Of a DNA stretch of 64,000 nucleotides, positions 32,212-42,728 are shown one piece after another. Under the pieces are notes generated by a model that saw only the letters and a program-made list of their open reading frames with translations, did not search any database and was not told the origin of the DNA. The position numbers and the translations under genes were made by a program. Each line of letters begins with the position of its first letter. Position 1 is the first letter of the stretch. Origin of the DNA: Peribacillus asahii (GTDB taxonomy: Bacteria; Bacillota; Bacilli; Bacillales; DSM-1321); NCBI RefSeq assembly GCF_003570725.1, contig NZ_QWVS01000013.1, positions 164,001 through 228,000 of the forward strand, in the 5' to 3' direction.

Positions 32212-32248
32212 CAAAGGTTCACTCAAGAAATATGAGTGAACCTTTTTT
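32212..32248. terminator. Bidirectional terminator between coat-like gene and kor operon
   Basis: AAAGGTTCACTC / GAGTGAACCTTT 12-bp stem with T runs. Confidence 0.92.
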
Positions 32249-32374
32249 GGTAATATATAGATATAGTTTTTTTCAACTAATCAAACGCAAGCAGCACGGC
32301 ACCTTAAGTCATAGTCTACCTGCTGAAAAAGACAAGGAATACCTAATCCAAAGAAATTCCAACACTTTTCTTTT

Positions 32375-33241
32375 TTACATAAATTCTGCTACTAATTTAT
32401 CAAAATGTGCTTGATCTAATGTTAAATCTGCCTTCGTTAATGGTTCTTCTGCATAACCAGGAACAAGCTCTTGATATGAAGGGCGTGATGTATCTTGATA
32501 AATAATTCCGGTTACTAGACTATCATGCTGCATTAACGTTTGCATTGCTAATTCTTTATTAGAAGAATCATAGCCTTCAATTGTATTTAGTTTTGTTAAA
32601 TGCTCTTTAAACCAATCATACGTGTTGATTTTATTATACGTTACACATGGACTAAATACGTTAATAAATGAAAATCCTTTATGATTCAGACCTGCTTCAA
32701 TAATCGCTGTTAAATCTTTTAAATCCGTTGAAAAGCTTTGAGCAACAAATGTAGCACCAGCAGATAGCGCTAGTTCCATTGGTGATACAGCTTGTTCAAT
32801 CGAACCTTCAGGCGTTGATTTTGTTTTAAATCCAGTGGCTGAACGCGGAGAAGTTTGTCCCTTCGTTAAACCATAAATTTGGTTATCCATAACAATGTAC
32901 GTAATATCAATATTACGACGGATTGCATGAATGGTATGCCCCATTCCGATTGCAAAGCCATCTCCATCTCCGCCTGAAGCAATTACGGTTAAATCACGGT
33001 TTGCCATTTTCACTCCTTGAGCAATTGGCAGTGAACGTCCATGAATCCCATGAAATCCATACGATTTAATATAACCGGAAATTCGACCAGAACAACCAAT
33101 TCCTGAAATAACGGCCAAGTTATCTGGTTCGAGACCAACGTTTGCTGCAGCACGTTGAATCGCTGCTTGAACAGAAAAGTCACCGCATCCTGGACACCAA
33201 TTCGGTTTTACATTATTTCGAAAGTCTTTAAATGTTGCCAT
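32375..33241 (-). CDS. korB: 2-oxoacid:ferredoxin oxidoreductase, beta subunit
   Basis: 288 aa from the ATG at 33241 (AAGGAG upstream); an open extension of 20 codons runs into the alpha gene. WCPGCGDF near residue 14 and the thiamine diphosphate motif GDGDGFAIG near 90, with GIGCSGR. With the alpha subunit it decarboxylates 2-oxoglutarate or a related 2-oxoacid to the CoA thioester, reducing ferredoxin. Substrate not provable from sequence. Confidence 0.9.
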   Translation of the reverse strand: MATFKDFRNNVKPNWCPGCGDFSVQAAIQRAAANVGLEPDNLAVISGIGCSGRISGYIKSYGFHGIHGRSLPIAQGVKMANRDLTVIASGGDGDGFAIGMGHTIHAIRRNIDITYIVMDNQIYGLTKGQTSPRSATGFKTKSTPEGSIEQAVSPMELALSAGATFVAQSFSTDLKDLTAIIEAGLNHKGFSFINVFSPCVTYNKINTYDWFKEHLTKLNTIEGYDSSNKELAMQTLMQHDSLVTGIIYQDTSRPSYQELVPGYAEEPLTKADLTLDQAHFDKLVAEFM

Positions 33242-33242
33242 A

Positions 33243-34979
33243 TTAGAACAACTCCTTGCATTGTGTATGAATTTCATGCGGTAGGAATGGATTACCATCA
33301 TATTTCAAGATACTTGAAATTTTATTTACATGGCCAACATTCATTTTCAAAATATTTGCCAATTGTCCTGTCGCATTATTTTCAATCACGACTACTTTTT
33401 TCGCTGTTTGTACTAAAGGAAGCACTTCATCTGTTGGGAATGGATGAATCAGACGAATTTGAGCATGATTCACTTTTATTCCATCCGCTTCTAACCGTTC
33501 AATCGCCTCTTCAATAGCTCCACGTGTTGAATTAAAACCAACAATTAACAAATCGCTTTCAGCATGCGGTACATTTTTATAGACTGGTGTGTTAAAGCGG
33601 ATATTTTCGATTTTTCGCATACGTTTATCCATTTGGGCTTTTCGGTTTAATGGAGATTCAGACGGTTTACCTGTCTCATCATGTTCAACACCTGTTACAT
33701 GGTGAACTCCATTTTTCATTCCCGGGATAACACGAGGAGAAACACCATCTGCTGTTACTTCATAACGTTTGAAGTATGCATGACCTTCCGTATCAGGAAT
33801 ATCGTAATCTACTAATTTACCACGACGAATTTCCACCTTGCTATAATCAAGCGGTTGTACCGTTTGTTTTCCTAAGGAAAGCTGTAAATCTGATAAAACA
33901 ATAACCGGACATTGGTATTCCTCTGCTAGATTGAAAGCTTCGGCTGTATCGTAGAATGCTTCTTCTACTGTACTTGGCGCCATTACAATCTTCGGAATCT
34001 CACCATGTGTCCCATAAATCATCGCCATTAAATCCGATTGTTCTTGTTTCGTTGGCAGACCTGTAGACGGACCGCCACGTTGTGTATCGACAATAACAAT
34101 CGGTGTTTCAGTAATACCTGCTAGGCCAATTGCTTCCATTTTCAAAGAAAGACCTGGACCAGCTGATGCTGTAAGTGCACGCACTCCGCCATAGTTTGCC
34201 CCAATCGCCATTGTAGCTGCGGCAATTTCATCTTCCGTTTGAATAACAGTACCACCTAATACAGGTAATTTTTTTATTAAATACTCCATAATTTCAGAAG
34301 CTGGAGTAATTGGATACGCAGCCATAAAACGGCATCCACCTGCAATTGCTCCAAGCGCAATCGCATCGTTGCCAATCATAAATAAACGCTTTTGGCCATC
34401 TGCTTCTTCAAGCTTCATAGCACCAAGTTGTTCACCAAGCTCGTCTTTCATATAGTCATATCCAGCAGCAATCGCGTCCATATTCTTTTTCACAATTTCT
34501 TCGCCTTTACGACCAAAAATTTCTTCTACAACTTCACTAAATACAGAAATCTCCATACCGAGAATAGCACATGTTGCACCAATAGCCACCATATTTTTCA
34601 TTAATGATGTGCCCAAGTCTGTCGCTATCTCTGTAAACGGAACAACGTATAGAGATGCTTCCGTGTCATCTGGCTTCACTGGTTTAAATTTTGCATCGGC
34701 AATAATAATACTACCGTCATGCATTTCATGGTAATTGACATCAATCGTTTCTTGGTCAAACGCAACTAGGATATCCAAATCATCCGAGATAGCGCGTGTC
34801 TCTTTTGTACTTACACGAATTTTATTATTCGTATGTCCTCCCTTAATCCGGGATGAGAAATGACGGTAACCATACAAGTAGTAACCTAAACGGTTAAGAG
34901 CAATACAGAAAATTTCGCCTGTACTTTCAATACCCTCACCTTGCTGCCCGCCAACTTTCCATGAAAGTTGATTGATCAT
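33243..34979 (-). CDS. korA: 2-oxoacid:ferredoxin oxidoreductase, alpha (fused gamma-alpha) subunit
   Basis: 578 aa. Residues ~1-185 are the gamma domain (WKVGGQQGEGIESTGEIF, RIKGGHTNNKIRVS), ~200-560 the alpha pyrimidine-binding domain (AYPITPASEIMEYL, QTEDEIAAATMAIGANYGG, RGGPSTGLPTKQEQSDL). Fused layout is usual in Bacilli. Ends one base before korB. No ferredoxin domain, so a separate ferredoxin is needed. Confidence 0.92.
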   Translation of the reverse strand: MINQLSWKVGGQQGEGIESTGEIFCIALNRLGYYLYGYRHFSSRIKGGHTNNKIRVSTKETRAISDDLDILVAFDQETIDVNYHEMHDGSIIIADAKFKPVKPDDTEASLYVVPFTEIATDLGTSLMKNMVAIGATCAILGMEISVFSEVVEEIFGRKGEEIVKKNMDAIAAGYDYMKDELGEQLGAMKLEEADGQKRLFMIGNDAIALGAIAGGCRFMAAYPITPASEIMEYLIKKLPVLGGTVIQTEDEIAAATMAIGANYGGVRALTASAGPGLSLKMEAIGLAGITETPIVIVDTQRGGPSTGLPTKQEQSDLMAMIYGTHGEIPKIVMAPSTVEEAFYDTAEAFNLAEEYQCPVIVLSDLQLSLGKQTVQPLDYSKVEIRRGKLVDYDIPDTEGHAYFKRYEVTADGVSPRVIPGMKNGVHHVTGVEHDETGKPSESPLNRKAQMDKRMRKIENIRFNTPVYKNVPHAESDLLIVGFNSTRGAIEEAIERLEADGIKVNHAQIRLIHPFPTDEVLPLVQTAKKVVVIENNATGQLANILKMNVGHVNKISSILKYDGNPFLPHEIHTQCKELF

Positions 34980-35231
34980 GACTTACACTCCTTTGAATAC
35001 GTTCAAATAATTACAACCTAACGAAATTTGACTGTAACCCTCAACATTTATCTAATACATTGGGAATCATTTATTATTATAACAGGAAACATGTATTAAA
35101 CGTTTCAATTCTAGCGTTTTTATCTACTAAATTGCAAATTTTTTGCTTCCATTTGTTTATATTTTCAGAAAATTTAAATAATAATTCGTTATATAAGTCT
35201 TGTTTATCCATTCCGCTTCCATAAACGCTAA

Positions 35232-36152
35232 TTAACGTGGATAATGATTCACAAAATTGGTAAATAATAGACCTTTGACAAAATCCGCTGAATACCGTTT
35301 CACTAACTCATTACATAAATCATTATATTGTCGATAAGTTGATAATCCTATAACGGTTTCATCGATTCCATCGAAATCAGAACCCAGCCCAATTTGACGC
35401 TCTCCCCCTAAGCTCGCAATATAATCAATATGCTGTAAAACATCAGCAATCGTCGCAGAAATCTGACTCGTTAAAAATTGCGGTACAAACGTCACCCCAA
35501 TGACCGCTTGTTTCTGTAATAAAGCCCGAATTTGATCGTCCTTTAAATTACGCGGATGTGCACATAAATGATATACATTTGAATGAGACGCAATGGGATA
35601 TGCAGCTCGTTGAATCGTATCCCAAAAAGCTGCTTCTGATAAGTGAGATACATCACACCAAACAGATTGTTCATTCAATAAGACAATAACCTCTTCCCCA
35701 AAGCTGGATAAACCTGCCCCTCTCTTCTCTAACACTCCATCCGCCACGAAATTAGCATAATTCCATGTTAAACCAACTGAAGTAACACCTAAACGGAGCA
35801 ATGTCTTTAACTTTAATATGTCTTGCCCAATGCAATCGCATCCTTCTAACGTAAGCAGTGCACCAATTTCCCCTTCCTTTAAGGAATTAATATCTGCTTT
35901 TGAACGCACGAGCTTCATTTCAGGTTCCGCTAAAATTTTTTCATAAAAAATATCAACCATACTAAGAGCAGCGGTAAATCTTCTGTTCGGAGGCACGCTT
36001 TCGGGAATATAGATTGCAAAACATTGTACCTTTCCATTCGTTTCGATTAATGCTCGCTTCGTTACATGCAATATATGACTATCGTTAAAAGAAATCTCTG
36101 GATTAATAAACATTTTCATTAACACATCACAATGAGCATCAAAAATGGGCAA
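35232..36152 (-). CDS. Membrane dipeptidase, peptidase family M19
   Basis: 306 aa. Zinc ligands in FDAHCDVL (His-x-Asp), the bridging Glu in LTLEGCD, His in IASHSNVY and the closing GLGSDFDGID Asp. Amidohydrolase-fold dipeptidase acting on L-D or D-amino-acid dipeptides; no signal peptide, so probably cytoplasmic despite the family name. Alone between kor and spoVS. Confidence 0.9.
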   Translation of the reverse strand: MPIFDAHCDVLMKMFINPEISFNDSHILHVTKRALIETNGKVQCFAIYIPESVPPNRRFTAALSMVDIFYEKILAEPEMKLVRSKADINSLKEGEIGALLTLEGCDCIGQDILKLKTLLRLGVTSVGLTWNYANFVADGVLEKRGAGLSSFGEEVIVLLNEQSVWCDVSHLSEAAFWDTIQRAAYPIASHSNVYHLCAHPRNLKDDQIRALLQKQAVIGVTFVPQFLTSQISATIADVLQHIDYIASLGGERQIGLGSDFDGIDETVIGLSTYRQYNDLCNELVKRYSADFVKGLLFTNFVNHYPR

Positions 36153-36224
36153 GCGAACCTCTCCTTTATTTAAACTTATTCATATGATAAGGAATTACAT
36201 GCTTATCTAGCATAACGGATTCAA

Positions 36225-36257
36225 CAAAAAGAACCTGCTTGCCAGTTGACAAACAGG
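36225..36257 (-). terminator. spoVS terminator
   Basis: CCTGTTTG / CAAGCAGG stem followed by TTCTTTTTG. Confidence 0.75.
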
Positions 36258-36273
36258 ACATTTGCGTATAAAG

Positions 36274-36534
36274 CTATCTCGGTTCAATAATTAACTTAAT
36301 GGCCGTTCTTTCCTCACCATCAATTTGAATATCTGTAAAAGCAGGAATACAAATTAAATCGACTCCACTAGGGGCAACAAACCCTCTTGCAATTGCTACT
36401 GCCTTGACGGCTTGGTTTAACGCACCTGCTCCAATTGCTTGAATTTCGGCAGCCCCTCGTTCTCGCAGAACTCCAGCTAGTGCGCCAGCTACAGAATTAG
36501 GATTAGATTTTGCTGAAACCTTTAATATTTCCAT
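36274..36534 (-). CDS. spoVS: Stage V sporulation protein S
   Basis: 86 aa, exact family length, from the ATG at 36534 (GAGGAGG 7 bases up). MEILKVSAKSNPNSVAGALAG and QAIGAGALNQAVKAVAIARG are near invariant in SpoVS. A small Alba-like protein needed for spore coat assembly and core dehydration. Confidence 0.97.
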   Translation of the reverse strand: MEILKVSAKSNPNSVAGALAGVLRERGAAEIQAIGAGALNQAVKAVAIARGFVAPSGVDLICIPAFTDIQIDGEERTAIKLIIEPR

Positions 36535-36698
36535 TCCTAGTCCTCCTCGTTTTCCCTTACCGATTGAAGCATGGTTCAACTGGTATGACTCTTTCCACTG
36601 CTACTATATTCAAAGGGATAAACTTGTATGACAAGAAATAAGGAGACAGCTCGTTTACTCTAAAGCCATAGTTCAATAAATGTATGTAACAGAACTTC

Positions 36699-37496
36699 TT
36701 AATGAAAAAACGGATGATCTTCATTAATTAAAATGCGATCAATCTTCTTTGTTTTTCCACTTTTTTCATCAATGTCAATTAAAACAGCACTTAATAAAGT
36801 ACGCCCTTCTTTCGGTACTTCAAAACGAACAGGTAAGCTCGTTAAAAAACGATGAATGACAGCGCTTCGTTCCATACCAAGAATTCCATCATATGGACCT
36901 GTCATCCCTACATCCGATATATAAGCTGTTCCATTTGGCAAAATTCGATTGTCAGCTGTCTGAACATGTGTATGAGTTCCAACAACTGCCGACACTTTTC
37001 CATCTAAGTACCAGCCCATTGCTTGTTTTTCACTTGTCGCTTCTCCGTGAAAATCAACGAAAATTATCGGCGTTCTTTTTTGCGCTTCTAAAATAAGCTC
37101 TTCCGCTTTTTGAAACGGACAATCTAGCGCTGGCATAAAGGTGCGGGCCTGAAGATTAATGACCGCAACTTCGAGCTCATTTAATTTTAAAAACTTTAAA
37201 CCTTCTCCTGGCGTACCTTCAGGAAAGTTTGCAGGTCGTACAAGATATTTAGCTTTATCAATGAATTCAAAAATATCACGGTTATCCCATGTGTGGTTGC
37301 CCATTGTAACAGCTTGTGCACCCCATTCAAGAAATTCACGGTATATTTTCTCTGTTATCCCACGTCCACCAGCGGCATTTTCACCATTAATAATCGTAAT
37401 ATGTGGACGATGTTTCTCTTTTAACTTTGGTAAGTATTCCTTTATCATATCTCTACCTGGAGAGCCGACAACATCTCCAATAAACAGCAATTTCAT
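36699..37496 (-). CDS. ymdB: YmdB metallophosphodiesterase
   Basis: 265 aa. Di-metal site motifs FIGDVVGSPGRDM, GENAAGG, GNHTWDN and GTHTHVQTAD. Hydrolyses 2',3'-cyclic nucleotides and in Bacillus influences biofilm versus motility gene expression, partly through SinR-regulated genes. It follows rny. Confidence 0.95.
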   Translation of the reverse strand: MKLLFIGDVVGSPGRDMIKEYLPKLKEKHRPHITIINGENAAGGRGITEKIYREFLEWGAQAVTMGNHTWDNRDIFEFIDKAKYLVRPANFPEGTPGEGLKFLKLNELEVAVINLQARTFMPALDCPFQKAEELILEAQKRTPIIFVDFHGEATSEKQAMGWYLDGKVSAVVGTHTHVQTADNRILPNGTAYISDVGMTGPYDGILGMERSAVIHRFLTSLPVRFEVPKEGRTLLSAVLIDIDEKSGKTKKIDRILINEDHPFFH

Positions 37497-37563
37497 ACAA
37501 AAATCCTTTCTACTTAACGCATCATCATTATCATTTCTTCAGACAATATTGTAACATAGCCGA

Positions 37564-37600
37564 AAATAAAAACGAAGCGGTTTAAAACCACTTCGTTTTA
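37564..37600 (-). terminator. rny terminator
   Basis: AACGAAGTGG / CCGCTTCGTT stem with TTTATTTT; overlaps the end of rny. Confidence 0.85.
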
Positions 37601-39160
37601 TTTAGCATATTCAACAGCTCTTGTTTCTCGAATAACTGTTACTTTAATATGTCCAGGATAATCGAGTTCTTCTTCAATTCGCTTGCGAATATCACGTGCA
37701 AGTCGATGAGCAGCTAAATCATCAATCTGTTCAGGTTTCACAAGAATACGCACTTCGCGTCCAGCTTGAATCGCAAAAGATTTCTCAACACCATCATAGG
37801 ATTCAGAAATTTCTTCTAATTTCTCCAGACGACGAATATAATTTTCAAGTGTTTCACTGCGAGCACCTGGTCTTGCTGCAGATAAAGCATCTGCTGCAGC
37901 CACAAGTACAGCAATAACTGAAGTTGGCTCTGTATCTCCATGATGAGAAGCGATACTATTAATGACGACTGGATGTTCTTTATACTTCGTCCCTAATTCG
38001 ACACCAATTTCGACATGACTACCTTCTACTTCATGATCAATAGCTTTACCAATATCATGAAGCAATCCAGCACGGCGAGCAAGCACCTCATCTTCCCCTA
38101 GCTCTGCGGCAAGTAAACCTGAAAGTTGTGCAACTTCAATCGAATGTTTTAACACGTTTTGTCCATAACTAGTACGGAATTTCAAACGACCTAGAATTTT
38201 AATAAGGTCTGGATGGAGCCCGTGAACACCTACTTCAAAAGTAGTTTGTTCACCAATTTCGCGAATGTGTTCATCCACCTCACGTCTTGCTTTATCCACC
38301 ATTTCCTCAATTCGAGCCGGATGAATTCGCCCATCTTGGACTAATTTTTCTAAAGCTAGGCGAGCTGTTTCTCGTCTAATTGGATCGAACCCTGATAAAA
38401 TAACAGCCTCTGGGGTATCATCAATAATAAGATCAATTCCAGTTAGCGTTTCAAGTGTTCGGATATTTCGGCCTTCACGTCCGATAATCCGTCCCTTCAT
38501 TTCATCATTTGGAAGAGTAACAACAGACACCGTTGTTTCAGCAACATGGTCAGCTGCACAACGTTGGATGGCTAAAGATAAAATATCTTTCGCTTTCTTG
38601 TCTGCTTCTTCTTTAGCTCGGGTTTCACTTTCTTTAACCATAAGCGCAATATCGTGAGCGAGCTCCTGCTCCATACGATCAATAATAATCGTTCTTGCTT
38701 CGTCACGAGTTAAGCTTGAAATACGTTCAATCTCTGTTTGCTGCTTACGAACCATCTCGTCCACTTTGCTTTCCATCTCTTCAATATGCTGTTGTCTTTG
38801 GTTAAGAGAATCTTCTTTCTTCTCTAAAAGAACTTCACGTTTATCTAACGCTTCGTCTTTGCGATCTAAATTCTCTTCTTTTTGCAATAATCGATTTTCT
38901 TGTTTTTGTAATTCGTTTCTTCTTTCACGTACTTCACGATCAGAATCCGTACGAATTTTATGAATTTCATCTTTTGCTTCCAATAAGGCTTCTTTCTTCA
39001 GAGCCTCCGCTTCTCGTTTTGCATCCTCTACAATCTGTTCAGCAGAGCCCCTTGCCCCTGCTATTTTGTTGTCAAACTTTGACTTATGAACAAAATAGCC
39101 AACAACTGCACCGACGACTAGGCCAAGCAAAGTGAAGATGATTGTCATGGGTTCCATCAT
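37598..39160 (-). CDS. rny: Ribonuclease Y
   Basis: 520 aa from the ATG at 39160 (GGGGAGGTG upstream). N-terminal membrane helix ([18 protein letters not shown]), coiled coil ~30-190, KH domain ([15 protein letters not shown]), HD domain ([12 protein letters not shown]). Membrane-bound endoribonuclease that starts mRNA decay; RicAFT (ymcA here) modulates it. Confidence 0.97.
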   Translation of the reverse strand: MMEPMTIIFTLLGLVVGAVVGYFVHKSKFDNKIAGARGSAEQIVEDAKREAEALKKEALLEAKDEIHKIRTDSDREVRERRNELQKQENRLLQKEENLDRKDEALDKREVLLEKKEDSLNQRQQHIEEMESKVDEMVRKQQTEIERISSLTRDEARTIIIDRMEQELAHDIALMVKESETRAKEEADKKAKDILSLAIQRCAADHVAETTVSVVTLPNDEMKGRIIGREGRNIRTLETLTGIDLIIDDTPEAVILSGFDPIRRETARLALEKLVQDGRIHPARIEEMVDKARREVDEHIREIGEQTTFEVGVHGLHPDLIKILGRLKFRTSYGQNVLKHSIEVAQLSGLLAAELGEDEVLARRAGLLHDIGKAIDHEVEGSHVEIGVELGTKYKEHPVVINSIASHHGDTEPTSVIAVLVAAADALSAARPGARSETLENYIRRLEKLEEISESYDGVEKSFAIQAGREVRILVKPEQIDDLAAHRLARDIRKRIEEELDYPGHIKVTVIRETRAVEYAK

Positions 39161-39451
39161 TTCACCTCCCCTTGCTACGAACTTTTTTCCTAATAAAGTT
39201 GAACTGTCGGCAAATACATTGTACATACGTTCAATATACAGCGCTTAATTTTCAAAATTTTAGTTTGAAAAAATGTAAAATATACATATTAATTGTATAG
39301 TTGTGGATTTTTATTGTCAAGTGCCGTACCGTTATGCGAACGGATTATTCTTTAAAAATCCACTAAATAAAACATTCATACACCTATACCTTATAGATTA
39401 ACTAAAACAGACCTTAGCCCAAGGACTAAGATCTGTTTTTCGGTTCATTGA
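39161..39451. other. Intergenic rny-recA
   Basis: Contains the recA terminator at 39404-39439 and presumably the rny promoter; no gene. Confidence 0.6.
39404..39439 (-). terminator. recA terminator
   Basis: AAAACAGATCTTAG / CTAAGGTCTGTTTT on the minus strand (one G-T), T-rich end. Confidence 0.88.
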
Positions 39452-40495
39452 TTAATCAAGTTCAGGTAGCAACTCCTCATCGTCTGCTCCTTCTGGCAGT
39501 ACATGTTCTCCATCTAAATTGTAATGATCGCGAATTTTCTGAGCGATTTCTTTTGCAACATCTTTATTTTCTTTTAAGAAAAGCTTCGCATTTTCACGGC
39601 CTTGTCCAAGACGCTCATCATTATAAGAGTACCATGAGCCACTTTTTTGCACGATATCCAAGTCAGAACCCATATCAATAATTTCACCTTCACGTGAAAT
39701 CCCTTCTCCATACATAATGTCAACTTCCGCTTGACGGAATGGGGGAGCTACTTTATTTTTCACAACTTTTACTTTTGTTTTATTTCCGACTACGTCATTT
39801 CCTTGTTTTAATTGCTCAGCACGACGTACTTCAAGACGAACAGTTGAATAAAACTTAAGCGCACGGCCTCCTGGAGTTGTTTCAGGGTTTCCGAACATAA
39901 TACCGACCTTTTCACGGATTTGGTTAATAAAGATAGCAATCGTATTCGATTTATTAATCGCCCCAGATAATTTTCTAAGCGCTTGCGACATAAGACGCGC
40001 TTGAAGACCTACGTGAGAGTCACCCATTTCTCCTTCGATTTCTGCTTTTGGCACCAATGCAGCAACCGAATCAATAACAATAATATCGACTGCACCACTT
40101 CGTACTAATGCTTCAGCGATTTCAAGTCCTTGCTCCCCTGTATCTGGTTGAGATAGCAGCAATTCATCAATATTTACACCCAGCTTCTGTGAATAGTCTG
40201 GATCAAGCGCATGTTCGGCATCAATAAACGCAGCTGTGCCTCCATTAGCTTGTACCTCTGCAATAGCATGAAGAGCCACTGTTGTTTTACCTGAACTTTC
40301 TGGTCCATAAATTTCAATAATTCTTCCACGTGGATACCCGCCTACTCCAAGGGCTACATCCAAAGCAAGAGAACCACTTGAAATAGTAGAAATCTTCCGG
40401 TCTGTTTGTTCTCCCATTTTCATAATAGAACCTTTTCCGAATTGCTTTTCAATCTGCTTTAACGCCATTTCTAATGCGGCTTGACGATCACTCAT
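39452..40495 (-). CDS. recA: Recombinase RecA
   Basis: 347 aa. Walker [10 protein letters not shown] near residue 66, DNA-binding loops around [21 protein letters not shown], acidic tail. Drives strand exchange and triggers LexA self-cleavage and prophage induction. LexA box and sigma-A promoter upstream. Confidence 0.99.
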   Translation of the reverse strand: MSDRQAALEMALKQIEKQFGKGSIMKMGEQTDRKISTISSGSLALDVALGVGGYPRGRIIEIYGPESSGKTTVALHAIAEVQANGGTAAFIDAEHALDPDYSQKLGVNIDELLLSQPDTGEQGLEIAEALVRSGAVDIIVIDSVAALVPKAEIEGEMGDSHVGLQARLMSQALRKLSGAINKSNTIAIFINQIREKVGIMFGNPETTPGGRALKFYSTVRLEVRRAEQLKQGNDVVGNKTKVKVVKNKVAPPFRQAEVDIMYGEGISREGEIIDMGSDLDIVQKSGSWYSYNDERLGQGRENAKLFLKENKDVAKEIAQKIRDHYNLDGEHVLPEGADDEELLPELD

Positions 40496-40595
40496 TGTAT
40501 TGCCTCCTTATATATTCAAATTAATCAATCTATGATTATTATTATTCTAAACGGTAACATAAAGCGGTATGGAACTTGTCTCAAAACCTATCTCT

Positions 40596-40647
40596 ACTAT
40601 ATACTGTTTTCGATCATTTGCCAAGTAAAAAGACGAACATTTATTCG
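40596..40647 (-). promoter_or_regulatory. recA promoter and LexA (SOS) box
   Basis: TTGGCA (40619-40624), 17 bases, TATAGT (40596-40601) on the minus strand. A LexA box CGAATAAATGTTCG (40634-40647; one mismatch to CGAAC-n4-GTTCG) lies just upstream of the -35. Confidence 0.85.
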
Positions 40648-40792
40648 TTTTTTCACTTGGCCATTTTTCCAATAAAAACATAAAACCCATCTCGTAAGTC
40701 TCTATTTAAAGCATAAATACATGTAAAAATCAAATTTCATCTAAAAAGAATGTTCAAAAAAGGTTCACATATTGAACCTTGACCTGCATAGA

Positions 40793-40821
40793 AAAACAGA
40801 GCTTCAAAAGAAGCCCTGTTT
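40793..40821 (-). terminator. cinA terminator
   Basis: AAACAGGGCTTC-TTTT-GAAGCTCTGTTTTT on the minus strand. Confidence 0.88.
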
Positions 40822-40824
40822 CAA

Positions 40825-42066
40825 CTACATTTGCTGTATATCTCTTAATAAATAATGACAGCCATATTTGACAGTCCGAATCCTATTTTGTGCCCTACTT
40901 CCAGAAAGGTTTAAAGATTGAACATGAGAACGACCATCTCGATACGAGATACCAATGAAAACTGTACCGGCTGGTTTACCCTCCTGTTCCTCTGGCCCTG
41001 CTACACCAGTAAAGCTGATTCCGACATCACTCTCCAGCTCCGTACGTATATTAGCTGCCATTTCAAGGGCACATTGTTCGCTAACAACACCATAGGTTGC
41101 AATCGTCTCTTCACTTACATGAAGCATTTTTGCTTTTACTGCCGTTGCATAGCTAACAACGCCGCCTTTAAATATTGCGCTAACACCAGGGATGGTCGTT
41201 AATTGTTCTTGAAACATCCCACCTGTTAAGCTTTCGGCAACAGCAATGGTCATATCACGCTTTGTTAGCTCTTTTACTAATTCTTGAATAAGCGAGGTTT
41301 GATTACTGCCATAATAAAATTGACCAACACGGCGGAGAATTTCAGCTTCTACTTGTGAAATAAGAGCTTCGCATTTTTCCTTTGATTCATCTTTAGCAGT
41401 AATCCGTAATGTTACTTCACCGTCGGCCGCTAACGGGGCAATCGTTGGATTTGTTTGATTCTCTAGCAAGTCCTCAATTTCTGTTTCTAATAACGCTTCT
41501 CCTATGCCGTAAAAGCGAAGAACCTTTGATTCAATTCGCTCCTTACTTTGAAGTCTATTTTGTAATTGTTGAGAGCCGTAGCTTAAAAACATCGGTTCCA
41601 TCTCTTTTGGAGGGCCAGGTAATAACATGTATGTAATGCCTGCTTGAGTTAACACCATTCCTGGCGCCATTCCATGATCATTTCTTAAGACATGACAGCC
41701 TTCCAAAACAAGGGCTTGCTTTTTATTATTTTCTGTCATTATCCGACCCTTTTTACTAAAATAATCTTCAATAGAACGAAGAGCTTCCTCATCAAACACG
41801 AGCTGTTTCCCTAAATGACGAGCAATTGTTTCTTTCGTTAAATCATCTTTCGTTGGACCAAGGCCACCTGTAAATACAATTAAATCAGCACGTGACTCAG
41901 CTAATTCAATAGCTTGCTGCAAGCGACGATCATTATCGCCAACGACCGTATGATAAAAAACATTAATCCCCATTTCAGCAAACTGCTGCGATAAAAAACG
42001 ACCATTTGTATTCACAATTTGCCCTAGTAATAGCTCGGAACCAACAGCAATAATTTCTGCATCCAT
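40825..42066 (-). CDS. cinA: CinA-like nicotinamide-nucleotide amidase/competence protein
   Basis: 413 aa. N-terminal MoaB-like domain ([36 protein letters not shown]) and C-terminal amidase domain ([36 protein letters not shown]). Salvages deamidated pyridine nucleotides; in naturally competent Bacilli it is co-transcribed with recA. Here a terminator lies between cinA and recA, so coupling is partial. Confidence 0.95.
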   Translation of the reverse strand: MDAEIIAVGSELLLGQIVNTNGRFLSQQFAEMGINVFYHTVVGDNDRRLQQAIELAESRADLIVFTGGLGPTKDDLTKETIARHLGKQLVFDEEALRSIEDYFSKKGRIMTENNKKQALVLEGCHVLRNDHGMAPGMVLTQAGITYMLLPGPPKEMEPMFLSYGSQQLQNRLQSKERIESKVLRFYGIGEALLETEIEDLLENQTNPTIAPLAADGEVTLRITAKDESKEKCEALISQVEAEILRRVGQFYYGSNQTSLIQELVKELTKRDMTIAVAESLTGGMFQEQLTTIPGVSAIFKGGVVSYATAVKAKMLHVSEETIATYGVVSEQCALEMAANIRTELESDVGISFTGVAGPEEQEGKPAGTVFIGISYRDGRSHVQSLNLSGSRAQNRIRTVKYGCHYLLRDIQQM

Positions 42067-42090
42067 TCCAATACCCTCTCCCTACTCTTA

Positions 42091-42675
42091 TTACTTAGAG
42101 TTTACAAATACATCTTTATTTTTAGCAAAATAATCATAACCTGACCAAATTGTGAAGATTAAAGCAATCCATAGCGCAATATTAGCAAACGGAAGAGATA
42201 TCATAGCGAAAGGCAAATTATGAAGTAATAATGCAGAAATAGCCACAATCTGTGCCCACGTTTTAATTTTCCCAAGCTGATTAGCTGCTACAACTTCACC
42301 TGTTCCTGCCAATACGAGACGCAATCCAGTGACCGCAAATTCGCGACTAATAATAACGATGGCAATCCAAGCCTGACCATACATTAAATTTAAATCAACT
42401 AACACAATTAAAGCAGCCGAAACTAATAGCTTATCCGCAAGTGGATCCAAAAACTTCCCTAAATTGGTAACCATATTATATTTCCGTGCATAGTACCCAT
42501 CAATCCAATCTGTTGTCGAAGCAATAATAAACAATAACGCTCCAACAAAATGGGTAACAGGCAAAGAATAATCTCCTAATGAGAGATCTCCCCAAGAAAA
42601 AGGGACAAGCATAATAATTAAAAAAATAGGAATTAAAAAAATACGAGATAGTGTAATCTTATTAGGTAAATTCAA
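42091..42675 (-). CDS. pgsA: CDP-diacylglycerol-glycerol-3-phosphate 3-phosphatidyltransferase
   Basis: 194 aa with four to five membrane helices. CDP-alcohol phosphotransferase motif TDWIDGYYARKYN, then GKFLDPLADK (the D-x2-D-G..G-x3-D-x3-D pattern complete). Makes phosphatidylglycerol-phosphate, first step to anionic lipids. In an operon with rodZ upstream and cinA downstream. Confidence 0.97.
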   Translation of the reverse strand: MNLPNKITLSRIFLIPIFLIIMLVPFSWGDLSLGDYSLPVTHFVGALLFIIASTTDWIDGYYARKYNMVTNLGKFLDPLADKLLVSAALIVLVDLNLMYGQAWIAIVIISREFAVTGLRLVLAGTGEVVAANQLGKIKTWAQIVAISALLLHNLPFAMISLPFANIALWIALIFTIWSGYDYFAKNKDVFVNSK

Positions 42676-42728
42676 TGTTAAACCTCCAAAATATGCGCTT
42701 TCCTAAAGTTGTTCTTTTATAGTGCTCG